Assembly (NCBI GenBank): GCA_029880285.1
Contig: JAOUOS010000011.1
Span: 1-64,000, forward strand
DNA length: 64,000 nucleotides
Direction of reading: 5' to 3'
Source of the DNA: Spirochaetia bacterium
GTDB taxonomy: Bacteria > Spirochaetota > Leptospiria > Turneriellales > JAOUOS01
The notes beneath the pieces were generated by a model. That model was not told where the DNA came from, did not search any database, and saw only the letters and a program-made list of their open reading frames with translations. How positions within the stretch are numbered: the first letter of the stretch is position 1; each line of letters begins with the position of its first letter. The position numbers were made by a program, and so were the translations under genes. Of this stretch, positions 16,548 to 24,786 are shown piece after piece.

Positions 16548-19500
16548 ATTAGAATTAAAACTCGATTTACTCTTTGTTCATCAATGATGTTTATGGCATT
16601 TGGCTATAGGCAAACCTTTCTTCGAATGATATTAATTTTATCATTCATGGGGGTTTTATCTGCCATAACAAGCTGTTCTGAAGAGAAAACGGATGCTGTG
16701 GTTCCTGAAGTTCAAATTACTTTAACGGGTAGTTTATCAAACGGGCCGGTTGTTCCCGATAAAAAGGTTACTATTAAATCGGCCGATGGTAAGTTAATTG
16801 GCGAGGCAGTTACAGATGCTGACGGTAACTATTCTATTGATATACCAGAAGGCACCGCCAGACCTTTAATTGTTACTGCTGTCATAGACGAAAATACAAA
16901 TTTAAGCAGTACGGTATTAAAAGGCAGTCTTGATTTTTCTGCGAGTATTGTTGACAGTATTCTAAAATCTTTTTCAGGTGAAGATACTATTACAGTAAAC
17001 ATAAATCCTATGACCGATCATATCAATAACACAATATTTAATGCTGATATTTCTTCGGGTATGGCATCTATTGAAGCTGATGCTTTTAACGCGCAGGCCA
17101 ACACAATTATAAATGATACAATAGGGTCCAATGTAGCTTATGAAGCCTTTTCGAATAACCCTGCTTTTCAGGCACCGGCAAACGCGGCTGTTAAACCATC
17201 AGCGGCGGGTTTGGTATTAGATACGCTCGTATCAAGGGCCAATGACGAAAATCCCGGGCTAAACAATGCTTTTTCAAATTTATTAGAAAATCATGGCACA
17301 ACTCTTAACTGTAACGGCCAAACTCCGCCGCCTTTTTTAAGTGAAGATAAATTTCAGGTGTCGTTGGCCTCAAATTATATGAAAAGCGGATATGATACTA
17401 CAGAAACCTCGGCGAGCATATCCGATTTAACCGGAGGCGACGCGGCAGTTTTAGAGGCTTTAGATACATTAACGGCAATTATAAACGATTTTATAGCAAT
17501 GGCAGTTTCAGCGGGATTATCCCCAGACGAATTAAAAACCGCTCTTGACGGTTTAACTGCGACGGTTCTTAACATTATTGACGATGCGATATGCGCCGAT
17601 GACACAGCGGGCAGCTTAAGCGATATTTCTCCCGAGGCGCTTGGTAATGTAACTACAAACACAGTTAATATTGTTGACGAAGTCATTATTTTAACCGTTC
17701 AAACTACAACGGTAGCCGAAGAGTCACAAGATGAATTGATGAACGTAATTGGCGAGCAGACAGCTTTGACCTTAGAGGGTGAAGATTTAACCACAGGAGT
17801 GCTTACAGATGCAGAGACTACGACGTTAGAAACCGAGGTGACATCGACTGTAGATACTGTTGTTACCATTGTTGAAGATTCTGGCGATACCACACTTTCG
17901 ACAATTACAGATGAGCAAATTGTAGCTCTTGATAGAGACGTTCTTAACATAATGTTTTACGGTACAGATTCTGCAAGCAGTGTAACCCAGAATATTAGTT
18001 TGCCCGCGAGCGGATATAACGGCAGTTTAATTACCTGGGTTTCAGGCGATACAGGTATTATCGCTCATGACGGTTCTTATACATTGCCATATGGTTCGGC
18101 AGATACAATGGTAACGCTTACGGCAACGATTACGAAAGGCAGCTTTAACGATACTAAATTATTTACATTAACAGTAATTGGTACATCTTGCGGTGACGGT
18201 ATTATACAGGCAGTAGCCGGTGAGGCATGCGACGACGCCAATGCTGATGAAACAGACGCATGTTTATCTTCTTGTCAGGTGGCTTCATGCGGTGATGGAT
18301 TTATTCAGGCGGGTGTAGAAACCTGCGATGACAGCAATACTGTAACTGAAACATGCGCGTACGGCGAAACTTCATGTACGGTTTGTGACGCGGCTTGCGG
18401 CTCTACAGCGGGAGCGGTATCATTTTGCGGTGACGGTGTTACAGACGGGGCCAATGGCGAAGACTGCGACGACGCTAACGCAATAGATACAGACGCTTGT
18501 TTAAACACATGCGTTTCGGCTTCATGCGGTGACGGATTTATTCACGCGGGTGTAGAAGAATGTGATGACGCCGATGTTGATAACACTGATATTTGTTTAG
18601 ATACCTGCGTTTTGGCGACCTGCGGTGATGGTTTTGTTCAAGCCGGGGTAGATGAGTGCGACGACGCTAATGCCATTGATACCGACGCTTGTTTAAGCAC
18701 ATGCGTTTCGGCTTCATGCGGCGACGGATTTACATACGCGGGCGTTGAAGACTGTGACGATGCTAATGCTGATGATACCGACGCCTGCTTAAGTACCTGC
18801 GTTTCGGCTTCATGCGGCGACGGATTTATTTATGCGGGTGTAGAAGAATGTGATGATGCCGATGTTGATAACACAGATATATGTTTAGATACCTGCGTTC
18901 TGGCAACTTGCGGCGACGGCTTTGTTCAGGCCACTGTAGATGAGTGCGACGACGCTAATGCCATTGATACCGACGATTGTACAAACGCTTGTACTACTGC
19001 AACCTGCGGTGACGGCATAGTCTGGTCGGGCGGTACGGGAACAGAAACCTGTGACGACGCAAATGCTGTTGATACTGACGATTGCACCAATTCATGCCTT
19101 GACGCGACTTGCGGCGACGGTATAGTCTGGTCGGGCGGCACGGGTACAGAAACCTGTGACGACGCAAATGCTGTTGATACCGACAATTGCACCAATTCAT
19201 GCCTCGACGCGACTTGCGGCGACGGTATAACATGGTCGGGCGGTACGGGTACAGAAACCTGTGATGACGCTAATGCCGATAATACCGACGCCTGCTTAAA
19301 TACCTGCGTAATTGCAACCTGCGGCGACGGCTATATTTTAACCGGTACAGAAGACTGCGACGGCGACGGCGCGGGTACCGGCGGCGAGACAATTTCATGT
19401 AATATTAACTGTACAACGGCCTCTTGCGGCGACGGAATTACGAATACTACAGCGGGCGAAGAGTGCGACGACGCTAATGCCGATGAAACCGACAGTTGTT

Positions 19501-22500
19501 TAAGTACATGCGGCGCGGCTTCATGCGGTGACGGTTATGTTGAAGCAGGCGTCGAAGACTGCGATACAGCCGGCGGCCCTGATACTTATTTTTGTAATGC
19601 CGGTACATGTTTGGCTCACACATGCGGCGACGGATATCTTAACACAGAAGCGGGCGAATATTGCGACGACGGCAATACAACACCCGGCGACGGATGCGAT
19701 TCAACATGCAATCCAGAAGCCGGATTTCAAAAAACAGAGACAGTTAACGCGGTTTCTTTTAACATGCGTTATGTGCCTTCAAAAAGCTTTAAAATTGATA
19801 GTGATTCTATCTCTTCTAACGGTATAGATGACTTAGGTACCGCATCGGTAAGCAATAATTATTATATGGCCGAAACCGAAGTAACTTATGAGCTTTGGTA
19901 TGAAGTTTATACATGGGCCACTGACGGTACCATTGACCATGACGGCGATGGACTAACAAACAGTGCCGACGGCGATGATGATCTATATACTTTCGCCAAC
20001 GCCGGTGCAGAAGGCAATGACGGCGTAGCCGGTGATGCCCCAACAGCGGCGGCACAAGAGCCGGTAACGTTTGTTAGTTGGCGTGACGTCATGGTTTTTA
20101 CAAACGCGCTGACAGAATATTATAACGCGCAAAACGGTACATCTTTTGAACCGGTTTATACCAGCGACGCGGCATATACTGTGCCATTGCGAGATTCGAC
20201 GGATATATCGTGCGCGGGGGCCGTAGACACAATTGATACTACTGCCGGCAAATGTGACAATCCTTATGTAAACAAAAGTTCTAAAGGTTTTCGCTTGCCT
20301 TCACGTAACGAATTAGAGCTTGCGACAAGATATATTGATGATATCAATAACGACGGTGATATTATGGATGTAGATGAATATTACCCGGGGGATCATGTAA
20401 GCGGCGATATCACTAACCCTTATGATACTTCAACAGTAAAGGGAGATTATGTATGGTATCTTGATAATAGTAGTGGCACAACTCATGATACGGCAACAAA
20501 AACAGCTAACGCTCTTGGTTTATATGATATGAATGGTAATGTTTATGATTTTGCCTTTGACTGGTATACAGCCGATACGAACAGAGTAGGATGGGGCGGT
20601 GGTTACAGCAGCGCAGGCATTGGAGCAGGTTTTTTGAGTTATCTTGTCCCGTATGGCGAGTACGTCCATGTTGGCTTTCGCATATCACAAAGCGAACCGC
20701 CTCGAATTGGCAACAGGGCATCATATAACGCGGGGGCCGCGACTTTTAACATGCGCTATGTGCCGCCAAAAACTTTTTATACCGGCACAGACGACAGCGG
20801 CACGGCTTCGGTAAGCAGTTCTTATTATTTGGCCGAAACCGAAGTTACCTATGAGCTTTGGTATGAAGTTAAAACATGGGCAACGGCCAACGGTTATACG
20901 TTTGCCAACGTGGGAACAGAGGGCCATGATGGCACAGCGGGTCTTGCGCCTACAACGGCAGCTCAAGAACCGGTAACAACTATCAACTGGCGTGACGCGA
21001 TGGTATTTTCAAACGCTTTAACCGAATATTATAACGCTCAAAATGGTACGTCATATGAGCCGGTTTATTATTCTGACGGCGACGGTTCGTATACGACACC
21101 GCATAAAAATTCAAGCGATGCTGTATGCGGCGCGGCTGTAGTATTAACATCGGGCGCGTGCGACAACCCTGATGTAAACTTATATGCTACAGGTTTTCGT
21201 CTGCCCTCAAGTAACGAATGGGAAATTGCGGCGCGTTATATTGACGACGCCAATAATGACGGCGATATCATAGACGCTGGAGAATACTATCCGGGTACTT
21301 ATGCAAGCGGTGCGACTGCAGATTATAATGACACAATAGCGACCGGCAATGTGGCATGGTATGACGGTAATAGCGGGCTTGTAAGCCAAAATGTTGCGAC
21401 AAAAACAGCTAATGCATTTGGTCTATATGATATGAGTGGTAATGTTTGGGAGTGGGCTTTTGATTGGGGTATCGTTGGGTCTACCCGTGTGAAGCATGGC
21501 GGTAGCTTTTACAGTACGGCGTATGACGTGCGGGTGAGCGGCATGAACAGCGGCAGTGGTCCGTTAGGCGAGGATATCGTCATTGGCTTTCGTCTCGCGA
21601 AAAGCAACCGGGCGGGCGTGAGCGGCTTTACTTTTAACGCGGCCGATAATGTAGCTCTCACAGTCGATGCAATAGCAAAAATTGATAATGAAGATATTCT
21701 GGTGGATGTACCTATGGGTACCAATGTTTCGGCTCTTGTTCCCACAATTTCAATTACTGCCGGTACAGCAATTCACATCAGCCCGCCAACAGGCATAGCG
21801 CAGGACTTTAATAACCCCATTACTTATACGGTTACCTCTTATGACGGCACAACCATTGATTTTACGGTTACCGTAAATCAGGCTTGCCCAACGGGCTATG
21901 TTAAAGTACCGGCGAATATATCCGTTGGCCCCGCGGACGATTTTTGTGTGGCAAAATATGAAATGAAAAACGTAGGCGGCGTGGCCACTTCAGAGGCCGC
22001 CGGTTTACCGTGGGTGAGCATAAGCCAAACTGACGCTAAGGCCCAGTGCAGCGCACTTGGCGCGGGATATCATCTTATCACTAATCCCGAATGGATGACC
22101 GTGGCCCGCAACATTGAAAATGTAGCTGAAAACTGGGATAGCGGCACCGTCGGTTCGGGAATGTTAAACACCGGACATAGTGATGGAACGCCTGCTAACT
22201 CTCTTGCGGCCGGCACCGATAACGACCCTTGTTTTGGTACAGGGCAGGTATGTGATGACGTAACATGGAACTCTCAGCGTCGAACCCATAAACTTGATAA
22301 CGGCGAAGTGATTTGGGATTTATCTCTTAATGTTGCGGAATTGATAGACTGGTTTGTTTCAATCGACAAAGCCAGCCCTCAAGCTGCGGGTATAGAAATT
22401 AATACAACAGTGTCAACTGGCAGTATGCCCGCAAATAGTTTTCAAAGTTTTAATAGTTCTTTGACATCAACCAATGGTATTGGTAAATATTATCCCGCGG

Positions 22501-23708
22501 TAGAGAGAACAGGCGGAGTGGCGATTCGAAGCAACAACGCTAGCGGTGTCAATGCTATAGGCGTATATTCACTTGGTTTGAACCTTAGTCCTTTACAAAC
22601 GTTTAGCACAGTCGGCTTTAGATGCGCTTATTCAACAAAAGACATCACCAACTTTTTTTTTAACGAGGTCGATAACACGCCCAATGTCGTTGCTGATGTA
22701 AATGGCTATATCACAGGCGGCAATATTGAAGTAAACGTACTTTACGGTACCGATGTTACGGCGCTTGTTCCTTCTATTGCCATAACCGGCGCTTCGGTAA
22801 GCCCCGACAGTCTCGTCGCGCAAGATTTTACCAATCCTGTGACCTATACGGTTACCAGCAGTCAGGGTTTAACGCAGGACTTTACGGTTACCGTAAATCA
22901 TGTATGTCCGGCGGGTTATGTAAGAGTGCCGGGCAACGCCGACGTGGGTCAGCCCGATGATTTTTGCGCGGCAAAATATGAAATGAAAGATAACACTTTG
23001 GGAACCGCTGTTTCAATGGCAGCTGAATTGCCATGGGTAAGTATTACGCAAACAGCGGCCATAGCCGAATGTTCGGCTCTTGATACGGTGACCAACAAGT
23101 ACCACCTTATAACCAACCCCGAATGGATGACCATTGCCCGTAACATTGAAAATACGGCCTCAAACTGGGACGGCGGCGTTGTTGGCACAAACGCTTTAAA
23201 CAGCGGCCATAATGATAACGTACCCGCTAATGCTCTCGCGGCCAGTTATGACGATGCTGAAAACTGTTTTGGCACGGGTCAGGGTACGGCAGATGTTTGC
23301 GGCGCATGGGATTCGCAAATAAGAACCCATAATCTTTCAAACGGCGAAGTAATTTGGGATTTAAGTGGTAATGTTTGGAACTGGATAAATTGGAATGTAG
23401 CTCCGGCTGATAAAGCTTACGATTCAGCTGATACAGAACCGCTTGCAGTATGGAAAGAATGGACAACTATTGATACCTTTCCTAACAACTTTATGCTGCC
23501 TGTAACATGGCAGGCAACTAATGCCTTGTTAGATAGTACGAATGGTATTGGTCAGTATATTGCGGGTGATAATCTTTCAGGAGGTGCGGCGGTACGAGGC
23601 AGTGATAAAACCGGCGGTTCGTATGGGGGCATATTTGCCTTGAGTCTAAGCAGTGTTCCGTCCGTTTCAGTTGCGAGCATCGGCTTCCGTTGCGCCCGTA
23701 GCGATTGA
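16422..23708 (+). CDS. Giant surface lipoprotein: Cys-rich repeats + four FGE/C-lectin-like domains
   Basis: A 2428-residue protein. Residues 1-48 are Lys-rich hexapeptide repeats. A hydrophobic stretch then ends in lipobox LSAITSC (lipidation Cys85), so it is a predicted lipoprotein; the true start may be an internal ATG nearer the signal peptide. In order: a carboxypeptidase-regulatory-like beta domain (about 100-140), an alpha-rich DTV-rich segment, an Ig-like domain (about 510-585), and 15 Cys-rich CGDG...CDDAN repeats (about 589-1102). Two FGE-sulfatase/SUMF1-like domains follow (about 1108-1426 and 1435-1730). A DUF5018-like beta domain, a third FGE-like domain, a second DUF5018-like domain and a fourth FGE-like domain complete the protein, ending in SIGFRCARSD. 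The FGE-like domains lack an enzyme context and probably serve as ligand-binding C-lectin folds. The C-terminal segment resembles DGR variable regions. The gene is visibly more GC-rich than its neighbours, suggesting transfer or compositional bias of the repeats. Confidence 0.88.
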   Translation: MKVKNKIKVKNKVKVKNKNKIKNKVKVKNKMKVENKMKVKNKIRIKTRFTLCSSMMFMAFGYRQTFLRMILILSFMGVLSAITSCSEEKTDAVVPEVQITLTGSLSNGPVVPDKKVTIKSADGKLIGEAVTDADGNYSIDIPEGTARPLIVTAVIDENTNLSSTVLKGSLDFSASIVDSILKSFSGEDTITVNINPMTDHINNTIFNADISSGMASIEADAFNAQANTIINDTIGSNVAYEAFSNNPAFQAPANAAVKPSAAGLVLDTLVSRANDENPGLNNAFSNLLENHGTTLNCNGQTPPPFLSEDKFQVSLASNYMKSGYDTTETSASISDLTGGDAAVLEALDTLTAIINDFIAMAVSAGLSPDELKTALDGLTATVLNIIDDAICADDTAGSLSDISPEALGNVTTNTVNIVDEVIILTVQTTTVAEESQDELMNVIGEQTALTLEGEDLTTGVLTDAETTTLETEVTSTVDTVVTIVEDSGDTTLSTITDEQIVALDRDVLNIMFYGTDSASSVTQNISLPASGYNGSLITWVSGDTGIIAHDGSYTLPYGSADTMVTLTATITKGSFNDTKLFTLTVIGTSCGDGIIQAVAGEACDDANADETDACLSSCQVASCGDGFIQAGVETCDDSNTVTETCAYGETSCTVCDAACGSTAGAVSFCGDGVTDGANGEDCDDANAIDTDACLNTCVSASCGDGFIHAGVEECDDADVDNTDICLDTCVLATCGDGFVQAGVDECDDANAIDTDACLSTCVSASCGDGFTYAGVEDCDDANADDTDACLSTCVSASCGDGFIYAGVEECDDADVDNTDICLDTCVLATCGDGFVQATVDECDDANAIDTDDCTNACTTATCGDGIVWSGGTGTETCDDANAVDTDDCTNSCLDATCGDGIVWSGGTGTETCDDANAVDTDNCTNSCLDATCGDGITWSGGTGTETCDDANADNTDACLNTCVIATCGDGYILTGTEDCDGDGAGTGGETISCNINCTTASCGDGITNTTAGEECDDANADETDSCLSTCGAASCGDGYVEAGVEDCDTAGGPDTYFCNAGTCLAHTCGDGYLNTEAGEYCDDGNTTPGDGCDSTCNPEAGFQKTETVNAVSFNMRYVPSKSFKIDSDSISSNGIDDLGTASVSNNYYMAETEVTYELWYEVYTWATDGTIDHDGDGLTNSADGDDDLYTFANAGAEGNDGVAGDAPTAAAQEPVTFVSWRDVMVFTNALTEYYNAQNGTSFEPVYTSDAAYTVPLRDSTDISCAGAVDTIDTTAGKCDNPYVNKSSKGFRLPSRNELELATRYIDDINNDGDIMDVDEYYPGDHVSGDITNPYDTSTVKGDYVWYLDNSSGTTHDTATKTANALGLYDMNGNVYDFAFDWYTADTNRVGWGGGYSSAGIGAGFLSYLVPYGEYVHVGFRISQSEPPRIGNRASYNAGAATFNMRYVPPKTFYTGTDDSGTASVSSSYYLAETEVTYELWYEVKTWATANGYTFANVGTEGHDGTAGLAPTTAAQEPVTTINWRDAMVFSNALTEYYNAQNGTSYEPVYYSDGDGSYTTPHKNSSDAVCGAAVVLTSGACDNPDVNLYATGFRLPSSNEWEIAARYIDDANNDGDIIDAGEYYPGTYASGATADYNDTIATGNVAWYDGNSGLVSQNVATKTANAFGLYDMSGNVWEWAFDWGIVGSTRVKHGGSFYSTAYDVRVSGMNSGSGPLGEDIVIGFRLAKSNRAGVSGFTFNAADNVALTVDAIAKIDNEDILVDVPMGTNVSALVPTISITAGTAIHISPPTGIAQDFNNPITYTVTSYDGTTIDFTVTVNQACPTGYVKVPANISVGPADDFCVAKYEMKNVGGVATSEAAGLPWVSISQTDAKAQCSALGAGYHLITNPEWMTVARNIENVAENWDSGTVGSGMLNTGHSDGTPANSLAAGTDNDPCFGTGQVCDDVTWNSQRRTHKLDNGEVIWDLSLNVAELIDWFVSIDKASPQAAGIEINTTVSTGSMPANSFQSFNSSLTSTNGIGKYYPAVERTGGVAIRSNNASGVNAIGVYSLGLNLSPLQTFSTVGFRCAYSTKDITNFFFNEVDNTPNVVADVNGYITGGNIEVNVLYGTDVTALVPSIAITGASVSPDSLVAQDFTNPVTYTVTSSQGLTQDFTVTVNHVCPAGYVRVPGNADVGQPDDFCAAKYEMKDNTLGTAVSMAAELPWVSITQTAAIAECSALDTVTNKYHLITNPEWMTIARNIENTASNWDGGVVGTNALNSGHNDNVPANALAASYDDAENCFGTGQGTADVCGAWDSQIRTHNLSNGEVIWDLSGNVWNWINWNVAPADKAYDSADTEPLAVWKEWTTIDTFPNNFMLPVTWQATNALLDSTNGIGQYIAGDNLSGGAAVRGSDKTGGSYGGIFALSLSSVPSVSVASIGFRCARSD
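18187..19722 (+). repeat. Fifteen tandem Cys-rich repeats (about 96-105 bp each)
   Basis: Each unit encodes about 32-35 residues of the pattern CGDG...(AGVE)xCDDANAxDTDxCLxTC, like the Myxococcus-type cysteine-rich (DUF4215-like) repeats of secreted proteins. Units 4-5 are near copies of units 7-8, and unit 9 is nearly identical to unit 10, showing block duplications. Each unit supplies four conserved cysteines plus Asp-rich loops, so disulfide bonding and calcium binding are plausible. Confidence 0.85.
23582..23708 (+). other. Candidate DGR variable region at the 3' end of the giant gene
   Basis: The last 42 codons encode GGAAVRG...GGIFALSLSSVPSVSVASIGFRCAR. Known DGR variable proteins of the C-lectin class end in the same frame, with Asn at many of the positions that here are Ser, Val, Gly or Asp. 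Codons at those places are AGT, AGC, AGT, GTT, GTT and AGC, which is what adenine-specific mutation of AAY codons would give. A palindrome follows downstream. No template repeat or reverse transcriptase is seen in the window, so this is a hypothesis. Confidence 0.5.
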
Positions 23709-23785
23709 TACCTCGACTTCGCCGCCTTCGGCCACCTTCGGTAGCGGCACAGGTGCCTCGGCTCTATTTGGTGACGACGGTTCCG

Positions 23786-23819
23786 TTTGCAGGCGACAAT
23801 CCGGATTGTCGCCTGCAAA
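23786..23819. repeat. 34-bp perfect palindrome downstream of the giant gene
   Basis: TTTGCAGGCGACAATCC (23786-23802) is followed at once by its exact reverse complement (23803-23819). It has no spacer and no T-tract, so it is not a typical terminator; it could extrude as a cruciform. It starts 78 bp after the lipoprotein stop codon. Confidence 0.85.
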
Positions 23820-23841
23820 TAACAATGTCGCCTGCAAATAA
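23807..23841 (+). repeat. Direct repeat TGTCGCCTGCAAATAA, two copies
   Basis: The 16-bp sequence occurs at 23807-23822 and again at 23826-23841, so the right arm of the palindrome is duplicated immediately downstream. Confidence 0.8.
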
Positions 23842-23865
23842 GTTCGATTGATATAAATATTAAAG

Positions 23866-23917
23866 CGGTACACGGGGCGGTATCTGGAGGCAGCCGTTCC
23901 GGTGTGCCGTTTTTTTT
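23866..23917 (+). terminator. Rho-independent terminator of the giant lipoprotein gene
   Basis: CGGTACAC near 23866-23873 pairs with GTGTGCCG near 23902-23909, with further GC pairing inside, and eight T residues follow at 23910-23917. It lies about 200 bp after the stop codon, so the palindrome at 23786 would be in the 3' UTR. The rest of the 23709-24106 gap holds another small hairpin (23919-23934) and the toxin promoter, and no convincing gene. Confidence 0.6.
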
Positions 23918-24068
23918 GTCGTGTCCCGACACGAAATCTACGCACGAAAAAGTTGAAAAAAAAGTTGAGAAATGGCTTGCCAGATAAAATGGTCAGAAAG
24001 AGGTTTTGAAAGTTTTCCATTTGTATTATACTTATTTTAATTTCTATAGAATGCAGTAGTAAAATATC

Positions 24069-24102
24069 TTGACACCAGTAATGGTATCACATATAATACC
24101 AT
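24069..24102 (+). promoter_or_regulatory. Promoter and operator of the PIN/RHH toxin-antitoxin pair
   Basis: A perfect consensus promoter: TTGACA at 24069-24074, 17 bp, TATAAT at 24092-24097. The inverted repeat ATGGTAT (24081-24087) / ATACCAT (24096-24102) covers the -10 box and is the expected kind of site for autorepression by the RHH antitoxin. Confidence 0.75.
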
Positions 24103-24106
24103 CACT

Positions 24107-24532
24107 GTGAGCTTTTCGGTCGTTATGGATACTTGTATTCTTGTTTCAGCTTTGCGTTCGAATCAGGGAGCTTCTTATAAATTGTTGTCGTTAATTGATA
24201 ATAAAAAGATAAAACTTAATTTGTCGGTACCACTTGTACTGGAATATGAGTCAGCCGCGAAACGAATGGTTGATGAATTAAAACTTACAAATTTAGATAT
24301 AGATGATATTATTGATTATTTATGTAAAATCGGTAAACATCATCAGGTTCATTATCTTTGGCGGCCCAATTTAAATGATCCGGGCGATGATTTCATTCTA
24401 GAATTAGCCGTTGAGGCTAATTGTGATTATATTATAACACACAATATTCGGGATTTTACCGGCTCTGAAAAGTTTAGTATTAAAGTAATTTCACCAAGGG
24501 AATTTCTTAAAGTAATAGGAGAAATATTATGA
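24107..24532 (+). CDS. PIN-domain toxin (putative VapC-like ribonuclease)
   Basis: A 141-residue PIN domain protein of the PIN_3 type. Acidic active-site residues are visible: Asp in VVMDTCILVSAL, the central Glu in LVLEYE, DPGDDFILELA and ITHNIRDF. It should be a Mg2+-dependent RNase. Translation may start at GTG 24107 (nearly leaderless, given the TATAAT at 24092) or at ATG 24125. Its 3' end overlaps the antitoxin gene by four bases (ATGA). Confidence 0.88.
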   Translation: MSFSVVMDTCILVSALRSNQGASYKLLSLIDNKKIKLNLSVPLVLEYESAAKRMVDELKLTNLDIDDIIDYLCKIGKHHQVHYLWRPNLNDPGDDFILELAVEANCDYIITHNIRDFTGSEKFSIKVISPREFLKVIGEIL

Positions 24533-24765
24533 GTACAATCAGCTTAAGATTGCCCGACTCTTTGCATAAGCGTGTTAGAGAACTGGCAAAACAAGATAAT
24601 ATATCTATAAACCAATTTGTAACAACAGCATTAGCTGAAAAAATGTCTGCCTTGCTTACAGAAGAATATTTGCTTGATCGGGCCAAAAAAGGCAGTAAGA
24701 GCAAGTTTAATAAAGCGTTGTCTAAAGTAAAGAATACCACGCCTGATGAAAATGATATCTTGTGA
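24529..24765 (+). CDS. Ribbon-helix-helix antitoxin
   Basis: A 78-residue protein with an N-terminal RHH/CopG-like DNA-binding fold (STISLRLPDSLHKRVRELAKQ... INQFVTTALAEKM). The charged C-terminus (DRAKKGSKSKFNKALSKV) is of the type that wraps the toxin. It is translationally coupled to the PIN gene through an ATGA overlap, and GGAG at 24520-24523 provides a good RBS. Toxin-first order is less common than antitoxin-first. Confidence 0.87.
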   Translation: MSTISLRLPDSLHKRVRELAKQDNISINQFVTTALAEKMSALLTEEYLLDRAKKGSKSKFNKALSKVKNTTPDENDIL

Positions 24766-24786
24766 ATTCATCTGGATAATTGTAAA

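Noticed and set aside
17375..19233. Several open frames on the minus strand inside the giant gene
   Set aside because: They are periodic shadows of the repeat-rich coding sequence, with no RBS or recognisable domain.
18187..19722. CRISPR or satellite DNA from the regular 96-105-bp period
   Set aside because: The periodicity is explained by tandem Cys-rich protein repeats in an uninterrupted reading frame.
23786..23819. Rho-independent terminator
   Set aside because: Perfect palindrome without loop or T-tract; a better terminator with T8 is at 23866-23917.
23552..24020. Overlapping open frames on both strands around the palindrome
   Set aside because: They run through inverted repeats and a terminator and have low-complexity products with no family resemblance.
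23709..24106. DGR template repeat or reverse transcriptase near the giant gene
   Set aside because: No second copy of the variable region and no RT-like protein was found in the window; the DGR idea therefore stays a hypothesis.
24107..24765. Canonical vapBC annotation
   Set aside because: Gene order is toxin first and the antitoxin is RHH; only a general PIN/RHH assignment is supported.
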